Origin: a virus
Virus record (IMG/VR): IMGVR_UViG_3300034190_003745
Span: 1 to 24,883 of that record
Reading direction: 5' to 3' (one strand)
DNA length: 24,883 nt
Part shown: positions 15,248 through 21,106 of the stretch, piece by piece
Position numbering within the stretch: position 1 is the stretch's first letter
Layout: every line of letters starts with the position of its first letter
Position numbers and translations under genes: made by a program
The notes under the pieces: generated by a model
Told to the model about the DNA's origin: nothing
Databases searched by the model: none
Seen by the model: the letters and a program-made list of their open reading frames with translations, nothing else

Positions 15248-15538
15248 TCAACCATGCCAACGTCTGCCTGTTCTTTCCCTATCTAAACCATCTCTCATGC
15301 GTTCTGGTAGACCAGATTTCATTCTTGTCATGAGTTCGTTCCATTTACCACCTGTTGCCTTGTTCGGAGTTAATGTAGTATCTGATGCAAGAGATGGAAA
15401 GCCGCCCACTATCTTTTTTACTTTCTTTTTCCCGCATTTAGGGCATGGTTCTTTGGTTGGTTTGTCCATGTTACCCATCGACAAACTTTCTTCGAAATGA
15501 TACTCACAATCTTCACACACATAATCATACATCGGCAT
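15248..15538 (-). CDS. FmdB-type zinc-ribbon protein
   Basis: A 96-residue protein with one N-terminal zinc ribbon: MPMYDYVCEDCEYHFE, then CPKCGKKKVKKIVGGFPS, giving CxxC (8-11) and CxxC pairs of the FmdB regulatory-protein/zinc-ribbon family, often found in phages with unknown role. The tail (WNELMTRMKSGLPERMRDGL) is charged and helical. An in-frame extension upstream to 15751 runs through unrelated, Cys- and Phe-rich sequence antisense to the next gene and is not real. The ATG at 15538 has SD GGAGGAAAATT. It is divergent from the DUF6267-like gene, with only 39 bases between the two starts, which must contain both control regions. Confidence 0.8.
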   Translation of the reverse strand: MPMYDYVCEDCEYHFEESLSMGNMDKPTKEPCPKCGKKKVKKIVGGFPSLASDTTLTPNKATGGKWNELMTRMKSGLPERMRDGLDRERTGRRWHG

Positions 15539-15577
15539 AGTAATTTTCCTCCGTAATATATATTGGGGAATTAACGC

Positions 15578-16720
15578 ATGAAAACATTTACAAAATTTCT
15601 GACGGAACAAACTAAAAAACCAAAAGTAGAGACAACAGGTCATCTTGCACATGCAGGAGATTTTTTGTACTATGGAAATCCAGATCACGCCATTCACCAC
15701 CACGAAAAAATGTTTGATCGTCTTCACAATAACACAGAGGATCCAGATCACCCAATATCCTTGAAGGTAGATGGTGGTATGAGTTTTCTCATGGGTAAAG
15801 ATGAATCGGGAAAGCCTTTCGTATCCTACAAATCAGCGAAACAAAAGTTTTATAGTGCAAAAGACATTCTTGCAACTGGAAAGCCTCATTATGAAAAACT
15901 TTTGATCCCTGCATTGTATGCCACTCGAAAAATGAAATCCATGCCTGCTGGGACTGCCATTCAAGCCGATCACTTGTTTGATGATCGACCCTCGAAGGAC
16001 AATTATACTTCAAATACCATACCATATTCATCCCCTGGAAAAAGTCATTCCTTCGGATTTGCCCCGCATTCCCAGTATGATGTCAGGGGGAGTGATCTCA
16101 TAAAAGTTTCAAACGAACCAGATCACTCGCATTTTCCGAAGGATCATGTTTACGCACCGAAGTTATCGTTTGGTGGTAAAAAATTCACTCCGATGAGCGA
16201 TGATAGAGTTCAAAAAATTCAACAAAGTATTGGAACGGCGAAGGCGATATTGAATGACGAAGGCCTGAAAACATTTGCATCCACTCTTCCTGATGACAAA
16301 AAATTTCATTCGGCACTACAGGGATACTCTAATCATGTTGCAAGAACTTCTGGTGTTCGATCCACTGATGATCTGATCCAACACGTTCAGAAACATGTTA
16401 ACAGAAGAAAAGTTAGTGATAGACTGAAACAAAAAGAATTAGAATCTCACACACAGAAAATAGAGGATAATCGACAGCATTTCGATGCACTCTTTTCCGC
16501 CCACAACAACCTCACAAATGCTAAACATGAAATGACGGGACATCTGAAAGATCATCACGATCTCTTTGACATTCGTCCCCACCGAGATGAGGAGCATGAG
16601 GGTATTGTTGCTACGTCAAACTCAACAGGCACAACAGCCAAGTTTGTCCCAGAGGGTCCAGATGGTTTTGCCGCAAAGAACGCAGCAAGATCAGCAGAAC
16701 TTAGATCAAAAGGTAGGTAA
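15578..16720 (+). CDS. DUF6267-like protein with KxDG ligase-type motif and capsid-targeting N-terminus
   Basis: A 380-residue protein. It starts MKTFTKFLTE, a near copy of the T4 capsid-targeting sequence with an LxE cleavage point before QTKKPK. GHLAHAGDFLYYG and the helix after it resemble DUF6267 proteins of marine phages. SLKVDGGMSF places Lys63 in a KxDG motif like motif I of nucleotidyltransferase-fold DNA and RNA ligases, followed by GKPFVSYKSAKQKF and, near 128-150, TAIQADHLFDD and SNTIPYSSP, all in the order seen in DUF6267. The second half is His- and Lys-rich and helical. The ATG at 15578 is preceded by a weak GGGG SD. Adenylation activity is a hypothesis; the family call is from memory of its motif pattern. 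Confidence 0.7.
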   Translation: MKTFTKFLTEQTKKPKVETTGHLAHAGDFLYYGNPDHAIHHHEKMFDRLHNNTEDPDHPISLKVDGGMSFLMGKDESGKPFVSYKSAKQKFYSAKDILATGKPHYEKLLIPALYATRKMKSMPAGTAIQADHLFDDRPSKDNYTSNTIPYSSPGKSHSFGFAPHSQYDVRGSDLIKVSNEPDHSHFPKDHVYAPKLSFGGKKFTPMSDDRVQKIQQSIGTAKAILNDEGLKTFASTLPDDKKFHSALQGYSNHVARTSGVRSTDDLIQHVQKHVNRRKVSDRLKQKELESHTQKIEDNRQHFDALFSAHNNLTNAKHEMTGHLKDHHDLFDIRPHRDEEHEGIVATSNSTGTTAKFVPEGPDGFAAKNAARSAELRSKGR

Positions 16721-16726
16721 ACACCT

Positions 16727-16734
16727 TATACATA
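16727..16734 (+). promoter_or_regulatory. Late-promoter-like box TATACATA
   Basis: TATACATA within CTTATACATAA, 30 nt before the ATG at 16765. The same 11-nt string CTTATACATAA is found at 19949-19959 before another gene start, which argues against chance. Confidence 0.4.
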
Positions 16735-16764
16735 ATGTGAAATTTCATTGTCGTAGGAGGAAAA

Positions 16765-17484
16765 ATGTCCACAAACGACACGCAGGGTTGTTCAAGATGT
16801 CGTGACTATGATGAAATAAAGAATGATCTGGAAAAGCAGAAAGAAAAAATACAAGATAGCCAGAAAACCGCTCTCGCTGAGTGTGAAGAGAAAAGAACAA
16901 ATTTACAGAGAAAGTTGACCAGGGTAGGTGTCGCTGCCGTTATTGGCGGCACTATTTTGGGTAAAGAGTTTGTTGATAATGTTGTTTCATATATCGAATC
17001 ATTTAACAAAGTTGCTGAAGTCGTTCCTGGCTTAGTGGGATCTGTAACCCCCTCCTCTGGAGGTGCTGGTGGTTCGATGCCTGGTCAAAGTACATCATCA
17101 AAATCGCAAAAAAAGGAAGAGGAAGAGGATACCAAGAAGTCTAACCCCGACAAAATTCCCTTTTCCCCGTACAGCAACGTTAATCCTTATCCCATATTTG
17201 CAGACAAGGATGCAGTTTCGGATTCCTTGGAGAGTATTTTAAGAGGTGATGTTTATACCCCCGAGTCAATCCTTGATATGGATCTTGCATCACTTGTCGA
17301 TCCAATGATTGATTTTCCCATAATTCCTACTTCGAATGAGTTTGTAATAGATTTTAAACTGCTAGATCCAATTGAGTCGAGTTACTTTGTGGCAATGTCC
17401 AGTCAACCATCCATAGTGCCTGGGCCGCCAACTCTTGCTTTGCTCTTATTGCCTTTATTGTTCAAAGGACGCAGAAAAAGATAA
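16765..17484 (+). CDS. Membrane protein with coiled coil and PEP-CTERM-like C-terminus
   Basis: A 239-residue protein. It begins with a Cys-containing segment (CSRCRDYDE) and a charged coiled coil (about 15-48), then a hydrophobic stretch (VGVAAVIGGTILG, 52-65), a Gly/Ser-rich and acidic-basic linker (SSGGAGGSMPG, KKEEEEDTKK) and a region rich in Asp, Pro and Ile. The last 22 residues have three parts: VPGPPTLALL, a further hydrophobic run and a basic end KGRRKR. That is the layout of PEP-CTERM sorting tails (typically VPEPATLALL, hydrophobic, RRRR) recognised by exosortases; here the Glu is Gly. The start follows SD AGGAGG. It sits alone between divergent or convergent genes. Function unknown; the tail is the notable feature. 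Confidence 0.7.
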   Translation: MSTNDTQGCSRCRDYDEIKNDLEKQKEKIQDSQKTALAECEEKRTNLQRKLTRVGVAAVIGGTILGKEFVDNVVSYIESFNKVAEVVPGLVGSVTPSSGGAGGSMPGQSTSSKSQKKEEEEDTKKSNPDKIPFSPYSNVNPYPIFADKDAVSDSLESILRGDVYTPESILDMDLASLVDPMIDFPIIPTSNEFVIDFKLLDPIESSYFVAMSSQPSIVPGPPTLALLLLPLLFKGRRKR

Positions 17485-17485
17485 T

Positions 17486-17845
17486 CTATTTGTTTCTTTT
17501 CTTGGTGATCTTTTTCATTCTGTCGAGGAAGGATCTGTATTTTCCTGCCGCTGCTGCGAGGTTACGCCTCTTAGTCGGATCCTTCGCACGCTTTGAAGCA
17601 ACTTTTGCTCGCTGTCCCATCGCAATCGCCGCTTGAACTTTGTGTGCGTGCTTTCTCCCGGATCTTTTGATTTTTCTGATTGATCTCTCTGCGTCTGCTC
17701 CTGTTTTGAATCCGAGTCCATGTATCGTCCCCCGTGGATTCTCATCGGTGTATAGATCGCTATGCTTTTTTGGATCTTGACCTGGATACTTTTCAGGGAT
17801 CCGTCTCCCTTCCAAGAATGCTTGTGTAAGTCTTGTATATTTCAT
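17486..17845 (-). CDS. DUF5872-type small basic protein with CTS-like N-terminus
   Basis: A 119-residue basic protein. KHSDLYTDENPRGTIHGLGF and KTGADAERSIRKIKRSGRKH, then AHKVQAAIAMGQRAKVASKR, follow the DUF5872-like pattern known from many marine phages and large viruses, of unknown role. The N-terminus MKYTRLTQAFLEGRRIPE resembles a long capsid-targeting peptide ending in IPE before KYPG. The ATG at 17845 overlaps the HNH stop (ATGA), which fixes the start against one seven codons upstream. The protein is rich in Lys and Arg and would bind DNA well. It ends two bases from the convergent membrane-protein gene with no hairpin terminator visible. Confidence 0.8.
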   Translation of the reverse strand: MKYTRLTQAFLEGRRIPEKYPGQDPKKHSDLYTDENPRGTIHGLGFKTGADAERSIRKIKRSGRKHAHKVQAAIAMGQRAKVASKRAKDPTKRRNLAAAAGKYRSFLDRMKKITKKRNK

Positions 17846-18357
17846 AGTGATATCCATCTGTCCCATGAAGATTTGAGTGTCTCTGCTAAATTATTTATGT
17901 GTAACTCTAACCAAAGTGGTCTTTTTGGTTTCTTGGAGAGGGGCATACCGCACTCGTTTGGTTTTCGGTTTCCCTTTCTTGTATTGCACTTCGCACATGC
18001 AGCAACAAGATTTGTCCAAGAGGAGTCTCCGCCCCTAGACCTTGGCATGACATGATCAATTGTAAGATTACATCCCCTCTTTGAGTGATATCCGCAATAC
18101 TGACATGTCCATTTGTCTCGAAGAAAGATGTTCTTTCGTGACGGGAGAGAATGTTGATATGGTATATGAACGTAGTTGGTGAGCATAATCGCCTTGGGAA
18201 GATTGAACGCTCCCTTTGTTGTTCTAATTTTATATGAGTCGCCATATGATGCAGGTTTTATTGCCTTTCCAGATAGAAGCAAACATATTGCTTTTTTCCA
18301 ATCAACTACACTAAGGACTTCTTCAGATGCGTTGAGCAATAAAACCTGTCTCTGCAT
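17842..18357 (-). CDS. HNH endonuclease with two CxxC zinc knuckles
   Basis: A 171-residue HNH nuclease. CQYC (85-88) and CAKC (121-124) bind a structural zinc, and the betabetaalpha-metal core is TIDHVMPRSRGGDSSWTNLV with His102 and Asn116, followed by CNTRKGNR. The N-terminal 75 residues (LLLNASEEVLSVVDWKKAIC) match the domain common in McrA-like bacterial and phage HNH enzymes. It may be a free-standing homing nuclease or serve in host-DNA attack or packaging. SD AGGAG precedes the ATG at 18357. A hairpin with a U-run lies directly before the SD, so its expression depends on read-through. It is ATGA-coupled to the DUF5872-type gene. Confidence 0.9.
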   Translation of the reverse strand: MQRQVLLLNASEEVLSVVDWKKAICLLLSGKAIKPASYGDSYKIRTTKGAFNLPKAIMLTNYVHIPYQHSLPSRKNIFLRDKWTCQYCGYHSKRGCNLTIDHVMPRSRGGDSSWTNLVAACAKCNTRKGNRKPNECGMPLSKKPKRPLWLELHINNLAETLKSSWDRWISL

Positions 18358-18369
18358 GGGTTCTCCTAG

Positions 18370-18396
18370 AAAAAAACCATGCGATATCGCATGGTT
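18370..18396 (-). terminator. Rho-independent terminator directly before the HNH gene
   Basis: A perfect 22-nt palindrome (18375-18396, core CCATGCGATATCGCATGG) is followed on the minus strand by seven U residues (18376-18370). It ends the 19909-18430 unit. The SD of the HNH gene starts only a few bases after the U-run, so the same element can act as an attenuator for that gene. Confidence 0.8.
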
Positions 18397-18429
18397 TGAT
18401 CGAAACGAATTGTGTGTTTTGAATCTGCA

Positions 18430-18666
18430 TCAATATAGTGCGTGAACGCTACCGCTGGCAAACGTTACACCAAGTGGTGAAAATGGTAGAATATCACCGG
18501 ATGTGGGAGCTATCTTGACAAATCCCCCGTTGAAGTGCAAAGTTACGTCATTATGCAGGACAAGTAATCCTTTGATTCTGCCTCTGTCCGTACAATTGGT
18601 TGTTCCTGATGTTAACTCTACCATATCAGTGTAGTATTCTCTTCCGCCTATTGCTCCTACTGCCAT
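18430..18666 (-). CDS. Small conserved phage protein, probably structural
   Basis: A 78-residue beta-rich protein: MAVGAIGGREYYTDMVELTS, NCTDRGRIKGLLVLHND, then FNGGFVKIAPTSGDILPFSP. The regular beta pattern, with no charged tail, fits a virion decoration or baseplate/neck accessory protein, and its neighbour at 19317 is of the same kind; I recall similar small proteins next to structural genes in marine phages. SD GGGAGGACG precedes the ATG. No enzymatic motif. It is the last gene of its unit, followed by the terminator at 18370-18396. Confidence 0.7.
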   Translation of the reverse strand: MAVGAIGGREYYTDMVELTSGTTNCTDRGRIKGLLVLHNDVTLHFNGGFVKIAPTSGDILPFSPLGVTFASGSVHALY

Positions 18667-18696
18667 TTCTCGTCCTCCCTATGACTTTGGAATTTA

Positions 18697-18924
18697 TTAC
18701 TTAAAAAATTTGAATTTTTTCTTTGATTTTTCTTCTGTTTTTTCTTCTGTTTTTACTGGTTCTGATTTTACCACAGTCTTTGGTGATTTTTCAGATGAGG
18801 GTATCCATTTCCAGCCCTTTCCAAGACCTTTGACAAACTCTCCACCATTTTCTTTGACATATTCATCTCTATTGCGTCTTGCTCTGGGTGATTCGTTCAT
18901 TTTGATCCAAAATCTGCTGGCCAT
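18697..18924 (-). CDS. Small basic protein with KMNE/GGEF module
   Basis: A 75-residue protein. Residues 1-42 (FWIKMNESPRARRNRDEYVK then ENGGEFVKGLGKGWKWIP) share the module seen at 13593-13919. The remainder is a low-complexity Lys/Glu/Thr/Ser tail (VKTEEKTEEKSKKKFKFF). Both proteins end in KKFKF. The NUMOD1-like half of the other copy is missing here and replaced by the charged tail. SD AAGGAG lies upstream of the ATG. It sits between the CTS-bearing 18936 gene and the structural-type 18430 gene, so it may be packaged or DNA-associated, but no function can be assigned. Confidence 0.65.
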   Translation of the reverse strand: MASRFWIKMNESPRARRNRDEYVKENGGEFVKGLGKGWKWIPSSEKSPKTVVKSEPVKTEEKTEEKSKKKFKFFK

Positions 18925-18935
18925 TGGTTTTCTCC

Positions 18936-19196
18936 TTAGTTTTCATCTCTTTTGCGATCTTCTTCTTCTTTTCTCTTGGCGCCAAATTTGAGGGTTGCGC
19001 CTCCCTCTTCTCTTGACTTTTCGCAAATAGCAGCAGCTTCTTTTTCGCTCATTTCTTTACCATCTCGTTTGGCTTCTGCTTTTACTTTTGAAATGCAATC
19101 ATGAAAAGTGTCGTCTGCTTGTCCTGGCTCTTCTTTGGAACTGAAGTGCTTCGGTGCTTCTTCTAATTTGTTTAGAAACTTTTTAAATGTGTCCAT
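18936..19196 (-). CDS. Small charged protein with CTS-like N-terminus, internal head protein candidate
   Basis: An 86-residue, highly charged protein. MDTFKKFLNKLEE then APKHF resembles the T4 capsid-targeting peptide (MKTYQEFIAE then A), with a cleavage point at LEE before Ala. The rest (DDTFHDCISKVKAEAKRDGK, KEAAAICEKSREEGG) has two Cys and a helical pattern seen in small phage proteins with a D/H-x-C-V-x-K-V motif. The C-terminus is a Lys/Arg/Glu/Asp run. SD TGAGGAAAA precedes the ATG. It lies in a six-gene minus-strand unit with structural-type proteins. Encapsidation is inferred from the N-terminus. Confidence 0.7.
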   Translation of the reverse strand: MDTFKKFLNKLEEAPKHFSSKEEPGQADDTFHDCISKVKAEAKRDGKEMSEKEAAAICEKSREEGGATLKFGAKRKEEEDRKRDEN

Positions 19197-19203
19197 GTTT
19201 TCC

Positions 19204-19320
19204 TCAGTTCGTATATCTAATTATAATTTGTTCTTTGGGTTGTTTTACTTTTAACCCATCTGTAGTTCGAATTACTTTGTGCGGACTTTGTAAATCTGAT
19301 TTTATTTTTAATTTATTCAT
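19204..19320 (-). CDS. Unrecognised 38-residue protein
   Basis: A short frame in an otherwise empty 120-base gap. It starts at an ATG that overlaps the stop of the 19317 gene (ATGA), as many genes here do, and stops with TGA eight bases before the next gene, whose SD overlaps its end. The product begins MNKLKIKSDLQSPHKVIRTT and is basic, with GLKVKQPKEQIIIRYTN at its end and a likely beta-strand character. Support is the coupling and the gap-filling fit; I do not recognise the family. Confidence 0.55.
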   Translation of the reverse strand: MNKLKIKSDLQSPHKVIRTTDGLKVKQPKEQIIIRYTN

Positions 19321-19754
19321 CTAACAACTTCCGAATCAACTTCGAATCTTCCCTCTAATATTCTTGATACTTCAGAATTATTTGTAAGTTCTAAGTTGTA
19401 AAAGTGTCTTCCGCTTGGTATATTTTTCATGGTCGTTGCATCTGCAAGAATAAAAATTCCTCCAGTATATCCGGTAGCTCCTGTGGGACCAGAATTTAAA
19501 GTTATTCCGCCAGATCCTGCAATTCCACCTGTTCCTGTGTATGATCCGGTCGACCCCCCTCCAGTAACCGCTCCCGCTAGAGTGGTTCCGCTGAAGTGAA
19601 GTAAAACATTTTCATTTAATGAGTTTCGTCTAACCTGTAAGTTGGCACTGTAATTTTTTAAATCTATAGCAGTGTTACCTGATGTTTGATATTCAACAAA
19701 TAACTTAAATGTAGAACCTTGATCTGCGAATATGTGATATTGACCTGCTGGCAT
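19317..19754 (-). CDS. Probable virion structural protein with Gly/Thr-rich insert
   Basis: A 145-residue beta-rich protein. PAGQYHIFADQGSTFKLFVE and LKNYSANLQVRRNSL start a fold that resumes in ADATTMKNIPSGRHFYNLEL and ends in RILEGRFEVDSEVVR; this outline is familiar from structural proteins of marine T4-like phages. The middle (about 60-105) is a Gly/Ser/Thr-rich stretch with short GPTGATG-like units. The ATG at 19754 overlaps the upstream stop (TGATG), so I start there and not at the preceding TTG. Its own stop is ATGA-coupled to the 38-residue gene. The exact virion location is unknown. Confidence 0.75.
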   Translation of the reverse strand: MPAGQYHIFADQGSTFKLFVEYQTSGNTAIDLKNYSANLQVRRNSLNENVLLHFSGTTLAGAVTGGGSTGSYTGTGGIAGSGGITLNSGPTGATGYTGGIFILADATTMKNIPSGRHFYNLELTNNSEVSRILEGRFEVDSEVVR

Positions 19755-19909
19755 CAATCACTTCTTTTTTGTAGTAAAAATTGTTGCTCTTGGATTTGTT
19801 GCTCTGTTAAAATTCTACCACTATTTACGCATTTCCATGCGTTTAATTTAGCAACATACTCGTATCGCATTCCTTCAATGACTCTTGTTTGTCCGTCAGC
19901 GTAAAACAT
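19754..19909 (-). CDS. Small unknown protein, first gene of its unit
   Basis: A 51-residue protein starting MFYADGQTRVIEGMRYEYVA and ending with a Gln-rich helix (LTEQQIQEQQFLLQKR). The ATG at 19909 has SD CGGAGATCC; an in-frame start 22 codons upstream would read through the divergent promoter region and is rejected. One Cys (residue 29) and a Trp suggest a small folded beta domain before the helix. It is TGATG-coupled to the structural-type gene 19317, which suggests a shared role. Family not recognised. Confidence 0.6.
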   Translation of the reverse strand: MFYADGQTRVIEGMRYEYVAKLNAWKCVNSGRILTEQQIQEQQFLLQKRSD

Positions 19910-19950
19910 AGGGATCTCCGTTACGATTATACAATGATATATATCAATCT

Positions 19951-19958
19951 TATACATA
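19951..19958 (+). promoter_or_regulatory. Late-promoter-like box TATACATA in the divergent region
   Basis: TATACATA within CTTATACATAA, 17 nt before the ATG at 19976. The 66-base divergent region 19910-19975 also has a TGATATATATCA palindrome near 19935-19946, but no perfect TATAAATA box for the minus-strand unit. Confidence 0.4.
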
Positions 19959-19975
19959 AGAGGCGGAGAACACAC

Positions 19976-20662
19976 ATGAACAAATACGCTTTTAACGTTT
20001 TCTTAGAGAAACAAAAACTTGATGAGGCTCCCAGGGAGCGCATGACTGGTGCATCGGAAAATCCACAAGGACTTACCAGATCTCGAATGAGAAGAATTGA
20101 ATTGGCAAAGAAGCAAGCACCTGAGATCGAAGCAAAAATTAAAAGATTGAAGGGTCAGGCTGCTGGTGATCCCGCAAAGATGGCTGCTCTTCAAAAGAAA
20201 ATAGACGTGACACGAAAGCAAATATCAAATCCTGCAAATCTAAAAAGTCCTCAAGGGGAACTTAGACGACAGAGACTTGCAAAAGCAGAAAAGTTAAAAG
20301 CAAGAGGCGGGAAAGGAAGCGTTATTGATAAAGCAATGGCTGCAATTAGCAAGCGAGTGAGAGCAGTTGACACGCCACAAAATAGAGAAAGACTAAAGAG
20401 ACTCGGCCGAGCCGGTCTTGAGTACGCTAAAACTGGGGCTTTCTCTGGACAATTTGGAAGAGAAATGAAAGCAAGAGGTGTCGGATCCGGTGTTCAATAC
20501 AAGAGTGCGCTAGGAGCGTTGAAGGGTGGAGCATCCACTCAGATAATCGGGACTGGAGCAGAGACCGGTTCGAAAACCAGATCATCTGATCCACTAGCAG
20601 GACTTGATCCGGTAGAGAAAAGAAGAGCAAGAATGGCCGGCGCTGCTGGTCCGGTTGGATGA
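19976..20662 (+). CDS. Basic protein with CTS-like N-terminus, internal DNA-binding head protein candidate
   Basis: A 228-residue protein very rich in Lys, Arg, Ala and Gln. MNKYAFNVFLEKQKLDE then APRERMTG looks like a capsid-targeting peptide with an LDE cleavage point before Ala. The body is mainly basic helix (LTRSRMRRIELAKKQAPEIE, AALQKKIDVTRKQI, GELRRQRLAKAEKLKARGG), then Gly-rich segments (GGKGSV, GVGSGVQYK). No catalytic motif. The start has SD GGCGGAG; the in-frame ORF extends upstream but through the divergent promoter region. The composition matches T4 internal proteins that are packed with and injected with DNA. Inference. Confidence 0.75.
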   Translation: MNKYAFNVFLEKQKLDEAPRERMTGASENPQGLTRSRMRRIELAKKQAPEIEAKIKRLKGQAAGDPAKMAALQKKIDVTRKQISNPANLKSPQGELRRQRLAKAEKLKARGGKGSVIDKAMAAISKRVRAVDTPQNRERLKRLGRAGLEYAKTGAFSGQFGREMKARGVGSGVQYKSALGALKGGASTQIIGTGAETGSKTRSSDPLAGLDPVEKRRARMAGAAGPVG

Positions 20663-20664
20663 TT

Positions 20665-20672
20665 TATAAATA
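20665..20672 (+). promoter_or_regulatory. T4-type late promoter box
   Basis: A perfect TATAAATA two bases after the stop of the 19976 gene and 26 nt before the ATG at 20699; SD AATAAGGAAA lies between. Confidence 0.7.
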
Positions 20673-20698
20673 CAGAGTAAACTAATAAGGAAATACTC

Positions 20699-20980
20699 AT
20701 GTCAGATACAAAAGCACAAAGATCATTAGTTGAAGCAGCAATGCAAGTTCGACTAGGTGAAATCAAAGAGAACGTTGCAGAAGAAACTACAGAAGTCCAA
20801 GAGGAAACTGTCGAAGAAACAAAAGGAACAGAAGAACTCGTCTATGAGTATCTTTCGTCTTTCTTTGGTGCAGATCTCAAAGAATCGATTGACGATATTA
20901 CTGAAGAGCAACTTCAAGAGGCAATCACTGCAATTAATGTTCTTGCAGGAGCAGTCAACGAGTATTTCGAAATCAACTGA
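20699..20980 (+). CDS. Small acidic protein, unknown
   Basis: A 93-residue acidic protein. The N-terminal helix (MSDTKAQRSLVEAAMQVRLG) contains LVE and LGE triplets of the prohead-protease type, then a Glu/Thr/Val-rich low-complexity part (VAEETTEVQEETVEETK), then a folded helical end with YEYLSSFFGADLKESIDDIT and LQEAITAINVLAGAVNEYF. Its size and acidity recall prohead core proteins such as T4 gp67, but I see no diagnostic motif. It has its own perfect late promoter and is followed by a terminator, so it is expressed as a single gene, suggesting that a high and separate dose is needed. Confidence 0.7.
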   Translation: MSDTKAQRSLVEAAMQVRLGEIKENVAEETTEVQEETVEETKGTEELVYEYLSSFFGADLKESIDDITEEQLQEAITAINVLAGAVNEYFEIN

Positions 20981-21048
20981 AATAAGCAGAGCAGGCGATC
21001 GCGGTGTTTTTGATAAGCGCCCCAGAGCCTTTTCTCTGCGCCCTCAAC

Positions 21049-21076
21049 CAGCCACGCGAAAGCGTGGCTGTGTTTT
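21049..21076 (+). terminator. Rho-independent terminator after the 20699 gene
   Basis: A 9-bp stem, CAGCCACGC (21049-21057) and GCGTGGCTG (21062-21070), with a GAAA tetraloop and a T-rich tail (TGTTTTT). The tail runs straight into the late-promoter box at 21077. Confidence 0.85.
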
Positions 21077-21084
21077 TATAAATA
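21077..21084 (+). promoter_or_regulatory. T4-type late promoter box
   Basis: A perfect TATAAATA that directly continues the T-run of the terminator, 22 nt before the ATG at 21107, with SD ACAGGAGAAAA in the leader. Confidence 0.7.
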
Positions 21085-21106
21085 CTGTGTCTGACAGGAG
21101 AAAACA

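Noticed and set aside
15539-15751. In-frame upstream extension of the zinc-ribbon protein
   Set aside because: It covers the divergent control region and the antisense of the DUF6267-like gene; the ATG at 15538 has a strong SD and the family N-terminus.
19440-19570. GPTGATG-type units as a collagen-like domain
   Set aside because: Too few and irregular Gly-x-y triplets; better described as a Gly/Thr-rich insert in a beta protein.
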